Shown one piece after another: positions 1-5,463 of a stretch of DNA of 5,634 nucleotides. The DNA is taken from the NCBI GenBank assembly GCA_007135745.1, contig SLIH01000063.1, positions 1 through 5,634 of the forward strand. The letters are read 5' to 3'. This stretch comes from Halomonas sp. Lineage in GTDB: Bacteria; Pseudomonadota; Gammaproteobacteria; Pseudomonadales; Oleiphilaceae. Position 1 is the first letter of the stretch. Every line of letters begins with the position of its first letter. The notes beneath the pieces were generated by a model. It did no database searches, was not told the DNA's origin, and saw only the letters and a list, made by a program, of their open reading frames with translations. Both the position numbers and the translations under genes were made by a program.

Positions 1-1
1 C

Positions 2-889
2 GAGAAGATCAAGCAGGCTTTTGAGAAGATTGACCTCAGTCGTGAGCTCGCCATTGTCACCGGTTACGCCCAGTGTCAGGAAGGGCTTATGCGCACCTTC
101 GATCGTGGCTACAGTGAGATGACCTTCAGTCGCATTGCCTGCATCACGGAGGCGAAAGAGGCCATCATTCACAAGGAGTTTCACCTGAGCTCCGCGGACC
201 CGAAGATCGTCGATCCGGAGAAGGTGGTGCCGCTTGGTCGCACCAACTACGATGTGGCGGACCAGTTGGCGAATCTTGGCATGGAGGCGATTCACCCCCG
301 TGCCGCCAAGGGTATGCGTCAGGCGGATATACCGCTGCGGCTGAAGAATACCTTTGAGCCCGAGCATACGGGAACGCTGATTACCCGTGATTATGTCAGC
401 GAGAAGCCGCAGGTGGAGATCATTGCCGGCAAGAAGCATGTCTTCGGCATTGAGGTGTTCGATCAGGATATGCTGGGTGAGCCCGGTGCGGATCGTAAGT
501 TCCTGGAGGTGCTGGGCCGGTTCAAGGCGCATTTCATTACCAAGGATACCAACGCCAACACCATCACCCATTTTGTCGATGCGACGCTGCGTACCGTAAA
601 GCGCATCGTCAAGGCCCTCGAAGAGGTCTTCCCGAACGCGGAAATTTCCACCCGCAAGGTGGCGATCGTTTCCGCGATTGGCAGCGATATGCAGGTCAAA
701 GGCCTTCTGGCGCATTCGGTCAATGCGCTGGCGGAGGAAGAAATTCCAATTCTGGCGCTACATCAATGCATGCGTCAGGTGGACATGCAGTTTGTGGTTG
801 ATGAAAGCAACTTCGAGAAAACCATTGCCATTCTGCATGCCACCCTGATCGAGCCTCACAAGCACGAATACGCCATCGTGGCGGCTTGA
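2..889 (+). CDS. ask: Ectoine-cluster aspartate kinase (Ask_Ect), C-terminal 295 residues, 5' end outside window
   Basis: Aspartate kinase phosphorylates L-aspartate with ATP to aspartyl-4-phosphate, the first step toward aspartate semialdehyde and, through EctABC, ectoine. The frame is open from base 2, so the gene starts upstream; about 180 of the usual roughly 475 residues are missing. Visible are the kinase-domain segments FDRGYSEMTFS, the ADP segment in HKEFHLSSADP, and GMEAIHPRAAKGMRQADIPL followed by GTLI, which closes the catalytic domain. Two ACT-type regions follow, starting near PQVEIIAGKK and KVAIVSAIGSDMQVKG. The unusual HKEFHLSSADP and FDRGYSE segments match, from memory, the specialised Ask_Ect of ectoine operons rather than housekeeping LysC/ThrA, in which the equivalents read like GRGGSD and YTDVDGV. 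Such enzymes are known to be less sensitive to feedback by amino acids. ectABC should lie immediately to the left, but this cannot be seen. A strong hairpin follows the stop. Confidence 0.93.
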   Translation, partial: EKIKQAFEKIDLSRELAIVTGYAQCQEGLMRTFDRGYSEMTFSRIACITEAKEAIIHKEFHLSSADPKIVDPEKVVPLGRTNYDVADQLANLGMEAIHPRAAKGMRQADIPLRLKNTFEPEHTGTLITRDYVSEKPQVEIIAGKKHVFGIEVFDQDMLGEPGADRKFLEVLGRFKAHFITKDTNANTITHFVDATLRTVKRIVKALEEVFPNAEISTRKVAIVSAIGSDMQVKGLLAHSVNALAEEEIPILALHQCMRQVDMQFVVDESNFEKTIAILHATLIEPHKHEYAIVAA

Positions 890-916
890 TAGGGTTCATA
901 GGGAAAATCAATGCTG

Positions 917-946
917 GCCGAAGAGGCGCCGCACCGCCTCTTCGGC
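917..946 (+). terminator. Hairpin downstream of ask, probable operon-end terminator
   Basis: Twelve perfectly paired bases (917-928 with 935-946, core CCGAAGAGGCG) enclose a 6-base loop, starting 27 bases after the ask stop codon. The stem is GC-rich and long enough to end transcription. The downstream flank is pyrimidine-rich (CTCCCTTCC) but has no proper T-run, so it may act weakly or need Rho. It separates ask from the sigma factor gene. Confidence 0.55.
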
Positions 947-991
947 TCCCTTCCACATCCTGCAGTCCACCCTCTTCTGCTTCCTCTGCGG

Positions 992-1026
992 TTGAGTCAT
1001 CCAAATACAGCCTCATAAAGTATAAA
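992..1026 (+). promoter_or_regulatory. Candidate promoter of the sigma factor gene
   Basis: The 186-base gap between ask and the sigma gene holds the AT-rich stretch CATAAAGTATAAATAGG. Two readings are possible. The first is TTGAGT (992-997), a 16-base spacer and CATAAA (1014-1019). The second is TATAAA (1021-1026) as the -10 with no good -35. Both put the start of transcription about 40-50 bases before the ATG. The terminator-like hairpin upstream supports an independent promoter here, but neither match is strong. Confidence 0.3.
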
Positions 1027-1075
1027 TAGGCAGAACCTGAAATTTTGAATCGACTGAATAAGCAGGGTTGAGACT

Positions 1076-2143
1076 ATGGATACGCTGTTTGATCCTCTGG
1101 AGCAGCGTGATCAGGAGCTGGTTGACGACGTCAGGCTGGACCCTCGGGAAAACTGGAAGGATCCGGCGCCGCCGAACCTGGAAACGCTTGATGACAATGA
1201 GCCGGAAACCGTGGTGGGCCATTATTTTCGTGATGGCCACAGGTTCTCTTTGCTTGGCCCCGAGGCTGAGCGTGAGCTATCTCGGCGTCTTGTCAGTGCG
1301 TTACAGACGCTCCTCGAAGCCGTCGAGGCGACAACCGAAGCCATGACCATACGTGATGTGCTGGCGGTTGTTGACGAATCTGAAGTCCAGCTGGATGACG
1401 AAGCACGGGAAGCGCGCTCCGTGGTTGCTGATTGCCGTCGGCAATTGATTGAGAGCAATCTCCGGCTCGGCGTACACATTGCCCGGGGGCAGCAGGGCCG
1501 GGGGCTGCCGCTGCCCGACCTGATCCAGGAAGCGAATCTTGGTCTGATCAAGGCGGTGGAGCGCTTCGACCCGACGCGCGGATTCCGCTTCTCCACCTAT
1601 GCCTACTGGTGGATCAGCGAAGAGGTTAAACGGGCGATCAAGCGTGGTCGACGTGTTGTGCGCACCCCTGACCATGTCGTGGATGAGATTCGTCGGCTGC
1701 AGGCCGTGGAGGCACGTCTGCTCCGGGAATCCGGTGAGGCGCCCGATCGGGACAGGCTTGCCGGGGAGGTCGAGGCAACGCCAGAGCGTGTGGACGAACT
1801 TCAGGCACTGGCCCGGCCGGAAGTTTCCACCGCGACGCCCATCACTGGAGACGGTGAGCTTGAGCTGGGCGACACCCTCTCCGAAGAAACCGATGGGGAT
1901 GAAGGTCTGATGGTGGAGCGGGACCGAAACCGGATCCTGCAGGACCTGTTTACTATTCTGAGGCCTCGTGAAGTGGATATTGTCCGGCGGCGTTTCGGTC
2001 TGGACCGGGACGAGCCTGAAACCCTGCAGATTATTTCCGCGCAGCTTGGTATCAGTCGTGAGCGCGTACGTCAGATAGAAAAAGGTGCCCTGAAGAAACT
2101 GCGCGAGCACGCGGTTAATTTCGCTGACATGGCCGGGAATTGA
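1076..2143 (+). CDS. Divergent sigma-70 family factor (RpoD/RpoS-like, lacking region 1.1)
   Basis: The 355-residue protein should bind core RNA polymerase and direct it to a promoter subset. Region 1.2 is seen at about 46-73 (VGHYFRDG, then LLGPEAE). Regions 2.1-2.4 run from about 125 to 195 ([43 protein letters not shown]). Region 3 follows at about 196-280, with an acidic region-3.2-like segment near 258-276. Region 4 covers about 288-345 and ends in [18 protein letters not shown]. There is no region 1.1, so it is not the primary sigma. Region 2.4 is altered: positions equivalent to E. coli RpoD R436, Q437 and T440 are S181, E182 and K185, and T432 is Y177. The -11 pocket residues (F172, Y175, W178, W179) and the -35 helix (R328, E329, R332, Q333) are kept. 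A spacer of about 45 residues separates regions 1.2 and 2.1. The ATG is preceded by AGGG eight bases upstream. RpoS itself is unlikely; the exact subfamily was not recognised. Confidence 0.9.
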   Translation: MDTLFDPLEQRDQELVDDVRLDPRENWKDPAPPNLETLDDNEPETVVGHYFRDGHRFSLLGPEAERELSRRLVSALQTLLEAVEATTEAMTIRDVLAVVDESEVQLDDEAREARSVVADCRRQLIESNLRLGVHIARGQQGRGLPLPDLIQEANLGLIKAVERFDPTRGFRFSTYAYWWISEEVKRAIKRGRRVVRTPDHVVDEIRRLQAVEARLLRESGEAPDRDRLAGEVEATPERVDELQALARPEVSTATPITGDGELELGDTLSEETDGDEGLMVERDRNRILQDLFTILRPREVDIVRRRFGLDRDEPETLQIISAQLGISRERVRQIEKGALKKLREHAVNFADMAGN

Positions 2144-2165
2144 TGATTCTCGGGGCGGCCTGGTT

Positions 2166-2612
2166 TCAGGGAAGGTAAAGCCAGACCGCAGCGATAACCT
2201 GACAGGCCACAACGACGGTGGTGAGCAGTAGCCTGAGGTGTATATACCAGGCAGGCCAGTAGCTGTTCATGGCGCGGTAGTCTGTCAGGAAGAGCAGAAT
2301 GTAGAGTAGCGGGAAAACCACTGCCTGGACCTGCCAGGGGGTCAGGAGTGGCAGTGCAGCGGCCAGAAAGAAAAACTGACTCAAGAGCATGGCGCTTACC
2401 GGCGAAACCGGATAGGACCTTTCCTCGACCTGCATGCTGATGGTCCAGTAAGCGCCAGCCATAAACGCCAGGATGCCCGCACTGTACAGGTAGAACAGTT
2501 TCTCCCCGATCAGGCTCATGTCCTTCCAGAACATCATAATCAGCAGTGTGGCGACAAAGGGTGCGAGCCCGGCTACGCCGAAAAGCACGGCCAATTTCTG
2601 AATCAGAAGCAT
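2166..2612 (-). CDS. DUF3429-type small inner-membrane protein, 148 aa
   Basis: This hydrophobic protein has five apparent membrane segments: residues about 9-28 (GVAGLAPFVATLLIMMF), 39-60 (LFYLYSAGILAFMAGAYWT), 71-90 (PVSAMLLSQFFFLAAAL), 98-112 (VFPLLYILLFLTDY) and 125-146 (LLLTTVVVACQVIAAVWLY). The length, the early GLAPF motif, the GAYWTI motif of the second helix and the LTDYRA motif after the fourth fit the DUF3429 family as remembered; its biochemical role is not known to me. The ATG at 2612 is chosen because AAGGA lies eight bases upstream and the protein then begins at the first helix. The frame stays open upstream to 2804, but that extension would overlap the FluC gene and carries no family sequence. 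It ends tail-to-tail with the sigma gene, 22 bases apart. It may share the fluC transcript or have its own promoter in the 139-base gap. Confidence 0.78.
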   Translation of the reverse strand: MLLIQKLAVLFGVAGLAPFVATLLIMMFWKDMSLIGEKLFYLYSAGILAFMAGAYWTISMQVEERSYPVSPVSAMLLSQFFFLAAALPLLTPWQVQAVVFPLLYILLFLTDYRAMNSYWPAWYIHLRLLLTTVVVACQVIAAVWLYLP

Positions 2613-2620
2613 GAATACGT

Positions 2621-2627
2621 TCCTTCC
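2621..2627 (-). promoter_or_regulatory. Shine-Dalgarno of the DUF3429 gene
   Basis: Read on the minus strand this is GGAAGGA, eight bases before the ATG at 2612. It decides the start against the longer open frame reaching 2804. Confidence 0.7.
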
Positions 2628-2717
2628 ATCATGAGCCGTTCCCGCGACGTTGCGTTCTCCCTTTTTCAGGGGGCAGGCTACGCCATTGGAAATGTGGTTG
2701 ATGAATAAAGGTACGTA

Positions 2718-2734
2718 TCCGTGGCGGGCACGGA
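2718..2734 (-). terminator. Small hairpin after the fluC pair, weak terminator candidate
   Basis: On the minus strand TCCGTG and CACGGA pair around a five-base loop (CCCGC), starting 17 bases after the stop of the second fluC gene. A modest T-containing tail (TACGTACCTTTATT) follows. The stem has only six pairs, so partial read-through into the DUF3429 gene is likely even if it is functional. Confidence 0.25.
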
Positions 2735-2751
2735 CCATGGGGCGAGGGTTA

Positions 2752-3156
2752 TTATCCGTTGGTTCGGTTGTTCTGGTAGAGCGCCAGCGCGTAACCGAGA
2801 GCAACCGCGACCATCATCAGGGAACTGGTAGCGCCGACGTTGAGCATTACCAGCATCCACTCACCTGCTTCCATCAATTGGAGGGTCTGAAGGCCAAAAA
2901 TGGAAAATGTGGTGAATCCACCGCAGAAACCGGTCATAAGAAACTGGCGTCGTTTGAGTTCCGACAACCAGTGGTGCACGGGCAACTGCAGTCCGGCCAC
3001 CCAGCCGATGATTAATGACCCGAGTATATTGGCCGCCAACGTAGCCCATGGGAGCTGATCGGCTTCGGGAATACCTATCACCAGTTGAAGGCTGTAGCGG
3101 CTCAGGCTTCCCAGGAGGCTTCCCATGGCAACCCACGCGGAAACGGGCAGCTTCAC
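2752..3156 (-). CDS. crcB: Fluoride channel subunit FluC/CrcB, Phe-box-containing copy
   Basis: FluC (CrcB) proteins form dual-topology dimers in the inner membrane that let fluoride leave the cytoplasm. This 134-residue copy has the usual size and four membrane segments. It shows the early GSLSRY (R20), the pore asparagine in AANILGSLIIG (N43) and the hallmark GFCGGFTTFSIF at 76-87. Both phenylalanines of the pore 'Phe box' are present (F84, F87). The start is GTG at 3156, with GGAG seven bases upstream, and overlaps the stop of the upstream fluC copy by four bases (GTGA), so the two are translationally coupled. The pairing implies a heterodimer, as described for two-gene FluC systems. The stop is TAA at 2752-2754. 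Confidence 0.93.
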   Translation of the reverse strand: MKLPVSAWVAMGSLLGSLSRYSLQLVIGIPEADQLPWATLAANILGSLIIGWVAGLQLPVHHWLSELKRRQFLMTGFCGGFTTFSIFGLQTLQLMEAGEWMLVMLNVGATSSLMMVAVALGYALALYQNNRTNG

Positions 3157-3542
3157 GTGTCAACTCCACTCAGCCAGTTTCCGGTGAGCATTCCGACCCA
3201 GACTGCGGCCAGGCCAATGGCCATGGTTATCAGTATGTTGGCCAATGCTGAGCCATAATGACCCTCTCGAACGAGCTGCAGGGTTTGCAGAGCGAGGGAG
3301 GAGATGGTCGTGTAGCTACCGCAGAATCCGGTTATCAGGAGGAGCGTTGCCGTGCTATAGGCTACGTTCGGGGTTTGAAACAGCGTGAAAACCAGGCCAG
3401 CAAGCAGGGCCCCGCTGAAATTGACAATCAGGGTCCCCCAGGGGAATTCTTGTCCGGCCAGTCTGTTGATCCAGGCTGTAACCCAGTATCGAGCGACTCC
3501 GCCGAGTGTGCCGCCAAGTGCGACTGCCAGAAATTCGTACAT
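3153..3542 (-). CDS. crcB: Fluoride channel subunit FluC/CrcB, Phe-box-lacking copy
   Basis: This 129-residue FluC/CrcB homologue is the first gene of the fluC pair. It has four membrane segments, GGVARY (R18), PWGTLIVNFSGALLAG with the pore asparagine N41, and GFCGSYTTISSLALQTLQL in the third helix. The last motif departs from the family: the two Phe-box positions, by numbering those of E. coli-type Fluc F80 and F83, are I80 and L83, while T79 and S81 are kept. It is therefore expected to work only with its partner rather than as a homodimer (inference). The ATG at 3542 gives a normal family N-terminus but has no clear Shine-Dalgarno sequence. An extended -10 promoter lies just upstream, and no crcB-type fluoride riboswitch is visible. 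Confidence 0.92.
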   Translation of the reverse strand: MYEFLAVALGGTLGGVARYWVTAWINRLAGQEFPWGTLIVNFSGALLAGLVFTLFQTPNVAYSTATLLLITGFCGSYTTISSLALQTLQLVREGHYGSALANILITMAIGLAAVWVGMLTGNWLSGVDT

Positions 3543-3575
3543 GCAAGCGGTTAATGACTGTGAAAAGTGCTGCAG

Positions 3576-3584
3576 ACTATATCA
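3576..3584 (-). promoter_or_regulatory. Extended -10 promoter candidate for the fluC pair
   Basis: The minus strand reads TGATATAGT, a TGn extension followed by TATAGT, which matches five of six bases of the sigma-70 -10 consensus. No -35 is recognisable about 17 bases upstream, as is common for extended -10 promoters. Transcription would begin near 3569, leaving a leader of only about 25 bases before the ATG at 3542. Confidence 0.45.
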
Positions 3585-3636
3585 CATCGGCAGGGCGTGG
3601 CGCGGGGAGGAAAATCCTTTTCCAGGCTATCCGTGC

Positions 3637-4095
3637 TCAGGCCGTCTCCAGTTGAACGGCATCAATTTTGAGCAGCCGTGCGAGGGCCGGCTGGTGATGG
3701 GGTTGGACCAGGTCGGCCAGTGTGTATTGGTCCAGAACCGCCAGGAACGAGTCCAGGGCTTCACGCAGGACATGGGTCAGCCGGCAGGCGGGAGTAATGG
3801 TGCAGGTGTTGCCGGGCCTGAAACACTCCACCAGCCCCAGGTCCTGCTCGGTTTCGCGCAACAGCACACCGATATTGATCTGCTCTGCTGCGCGAGCCAG
3901 GGTGATACCACCTTGTTTGCCGCGTACTGCATGAACATAGCCCAGCTGGGTCAACTGATTGACCACTTTCATCAGGTGGTTTTTGGAGATGTCGTAGGCG
4001 TCGGCGATCTCCTGGATCGTGGATCGCTTTTCACCCTTGGCGTGCAGATAGATCAGCACGCGCATGGAATAATCAGAATACTGCGTTATGCGCAT
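3637..4095 (-). CDS. nsrR: Nitric-oxide-sensing Rrf2-family repressor NsrR
   Basis: NsrR is a dimeric iron-sulfur repressor that releases its targets (such as hmp and other NO-detoxifying genes) when nitric oxide damages the cluster. The 152-residue protein opens with MRITQYSDYSMRVLIYLHAK, the Rrf2 start. A winged helix-turn-helix follows, with ISKNHLMKVVNQL (36-48) as recognition helix and the wing at VRGKQGGITLA (57-67). The cluster cysteines are C91, C98 and C104 in ECFRPGNTCTITPAC. Asp8, the fourth ligand in the Streptomyces NsrR structure, and Arg12 are present. The C-terminal LDQYTLADLV is typical of NsrR and separates it from IscR. The ATG at 4095 is chosen because AGGTG lies six bases upstream and matches the family N-terminus; a GTG at 4104 would overlap that site. 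It lies 91 bases after tag. A TACAAT (4145-4150, minus strand) could be a weak -10, but no convincing -35 or NsrR box is seen. Confidence 0.9.
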   Translation of the reverse strand: MRITQYSDYSMRVLIYLHAKGEKRSTIQEIADAYDISKNHLMKVVNQLTQLGYVHAVRGKQGGITLARAAEQINIGVLLRETEQDLGLVECFRPGNTCTITPACRLTHVLREALDSFLAVLDQYTLADLVQPHHQPALARLLKIDAVQLETA

Positions 4096-4101
4096 GGTCA
4101 A

Positions 4102-4106
4102 CACCT
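4102..4106 (-). promoter_or_regulatory. Shine-Dalgarno of nsrR
   Basis: AGGTG on the minus strand, six bases before the ATG at 4095. It supports this ATG over the in-frame GTG nine bases earlier. Confidence 0.6.
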
Positions 4107-4186
4107 GGCAGGTTGAATGACTTCAGCAACAGGCTGATGCCACTATTGTACGGTATATATCTTTCTAAAATAAGAGCGGTTGCTAT

Positions 4187-4795
4187 TCATGAAGCATTAA
4201 ACTCAAATTCCTTGCTAATGCTAACGGTTTCTGCCCTTGCGGGGCAATTGACCAGGTGGTCATTAACCAACCCCACGGCCTGCATAAAGGCGTAACAGAT
4301 CGTGGGACCTACAAAACGGAATCCACGCCGTTTCAGTTCCCTGGACATGGCCCGCGACTCTGCAGTCTCGGTGGGAACCTCGTCTATATGGTACCAATGG
4401 TTGATCCGGGGGCGTCCATCCACAAACCCCCAGAGAAACTCAGGGAATTCTTCACCTCTGGATTCCATCTCAAGCAAGGCACGGGCGTTAGTGATGATCG
4501 CCTCAACCTTTTTACGGTTACGAACAATCGATGGATTGCTCAGGAGCCTCTGGATATCATGTTCGCCATACTCGGCAAGACGTTCTGCCTGGAACTGTTC
4601 AAAGGCCTCGCGGTACCCGGACTGCTTGCGCAGGATGGTGAGCCAGCTCAAGCCAGCCTGTTGACCGTCCAGGCAAAGCTTTTCAAAAAGCTCCAGCCGA
4701 TCAGCGACTGGCCGGCCCCAGACATAATCATGGTACGCAATATAATCGGGCTGGTTTCCGCACCAGGGGCAGCGACCATCCTGCTCCGGATTCAT
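4187..4795 (-). CDS. tag: DNA-3-methyladenine glycosylase I
   Basis: Tag excises 3-methyladenine from alkylated DNA, the first step of base-excision repair, in the cytoplasm. The 202-residue protein follows the family along its length: RCPWCGNQPDYIAYHD near the start, CLDGQQAGLSWLTIL, a central SIVRNRKKVEAIITNAR, and KRRGFRFVGPTICYAFMQA with VGLVNDH near the end. The structural zinc ligands of E. coli Tag (C4, H17, H175, C179) have counterparts with the same spacing: C9 and H22, then His and Cys in DHLVNC. The pocket residue Glu38 of E. coli is Asp43 here, a conservative but notable change; the pocket Tyr and Trp (Y21, W51) are kept. The C-terminal tail after DHLVNC is longer than in E. coli and differs in sequence. 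The ATG at 4795 overlaps the esterase stop (ATGA) and has GAGGGG just upstream, so the two are coupled. An upstream in-frame extension to 4855 lies inside the esterase gene and is rejected. Confidence 0.94.
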   Translation of the reverse strand: MNPEQDGRCPWCGNQPDYIAYHDYVWGRPVADRLELFEKLCLDGQQAGLSWLTILRKQSGYREAFEQFQAERLAEYGEHDIQRLLSNPSIVRNRKKVEAIITNARALLEMESRGEEFPEFLWGFVDGRPRINHWYHIDEVPTETAESRAMSRELKRRGFRFVGPTICYAFMQAVGLVNDHLVNCPARAETVSISKEFEFNAS

Positions 4796-5463
4796 CCGTC
4801 CCCTCTCAGTCGTTCGCTCAGCCACTGGGAGAGGACCTCGATTTCCTGCGGGCAAACGGCATGCTCCATGGGAAAGCTGTGATAATCCACCGGATGTCCG
4901 CGTTGTTCCAGCAGTCTGGCTGCACGTTCACCGAGCACATGGGGGACGATGGGGTCCGCGCTTCCGTGGCAGACCAGCACGGGCAGTCTGTCGTTGCTGC
5001 CACTGGGTTCAATGTCTTCAGTCGTGGCGAAATAGGACGAGAGCACCACGAGTCCTGCCAGAGGTTGGGGGTGCGTTAACGCCAGCTCTATGGCCACCGC
5101 ACCACCCTGGGAAAAGCCGGCAACGATGATGCGCTCGGAAGGAATGCCTCGTTCGCATTCCCGATCGATGAGCTTCCGCACGGCTTCTGCCGAGGCGCGG
5201 AGTTCCCCGGTATCGACCTTGCGATCGATCTGCATTTCCAGGATGTCGTACCAGGAAGGCATCTGCATGCCACCGTTCACTGTCACCGGGCGGACCGGCG
5301 CATGGGGAAATACAAACCGAACCCGCGCATCCCTGGGCAGTTTGAGATGGGGGACCAGCGGCTCGAAATCGTGGCCGTCCGCGCCGATGCCGTGAAGAAG
5401 TATCACACTGGCGTTGGCCGGTTGTTCCTGCGGTTCGATTTCGACACAGGGAAGTAATGTCAT
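4792..5463 (-). CDS. Cytoplasmic carboxylesterase / lysophospholipase-like alpha/beta hydrolase (EstB type)
   Basis: This 223-residue serine hydrolase of the phospholipase/carboxylesterase family (Abhydrolase_2) resembles Pseudomonas fluorescens carboxylesterase II. The core begins with the strand SVILLHG and the oxyanion-loop motif HGIGADGHDFEPL (24-36). Next come RFVFPHAPVRPVTVNGGMQM and PSWYDI (69-74), which shape the active site. The nucleophile elbow is GFSQGG with Ser118. The acid is Asp170 in HGSADPIVP and the base His201 in MEHAVCPQE, giving a complete triad. There is no signal peptide or membrane segment, so it should be cytoplasmic, acting on short-chain esters; the natural substrate cannot be told. 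The ATG at 5463 has GGAG six bases upstream and overlaps the stop of an upstream frame by four bases. Its own stop overlaps the tag start in the same way, so it sits in a coupled operon. A link between esterase activity and alkylation repair is not implied. Confidence 0.93.
   Translation of the reverse strand: MTLLPCVEIEPQEQPANASVILLHGIGADGHDFEPLVPHLKLPRDARVRFVFPHAPVRPVTVNGGMQMPSWYDILEMQIDRKVDTGELRASAEAVRKLIDRECERGIPSERIIVAGFSQGGAVAIELALTHPQPLAGLVVLSSYFATTEDIEPSGSNDRLPVLVCHGSADPIVPHVLGERAARLLEQRGHPVDYHSFPMEHAVCPQEIEVLSQWLSERLRGDG

Noticed and set aside
2157..2187. Imperfect hairpin at the convergent ends of the sigma and DUF3429 genes, considered as a two-way terminator
   Set aside because: The stem has a mismatch and a bulge, lies mostly within the DUF3429 coding end, and has no T-run on either side.
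1301..2212. A 303-codon open frame on the minus strand opposite the sigma gene
   Set aside because: It lies antisense to a gene with clear sigma-70 motifs along its length, and its translation shows no domain or hydrophobic pattern. It is a by-product of GC-rich codon use.
2613..2804. N-terminal extension of the DUF3429 protein by 64 residues
   Set aside because: It would overlap the end of the fluC gene, has no family sequence, and the internal ATG at 2612 has a much better Shine-Dalgarno site.
3385..4116. A 243-codon open frame on the plus strand across fluC, the gap and nsrR
   Set aside because: It runs antisense to two recognised genes and the intergenic gap, and has no recognisable family sequence.
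4184..4196. Palindrome TTCATGAA at the tag stop codon, considered as an operator
   Set aside because: It is only 8 bp, largely dictated by the stop and last codons of tag, and does not match the NsrR box consensus.
4256..4882. A 208-codon plus-strand open frame opposite tag and the esterase
   Set aside because: Antisense to tag, which has all its family motifs; the translation is low in sense and resembles no domain.
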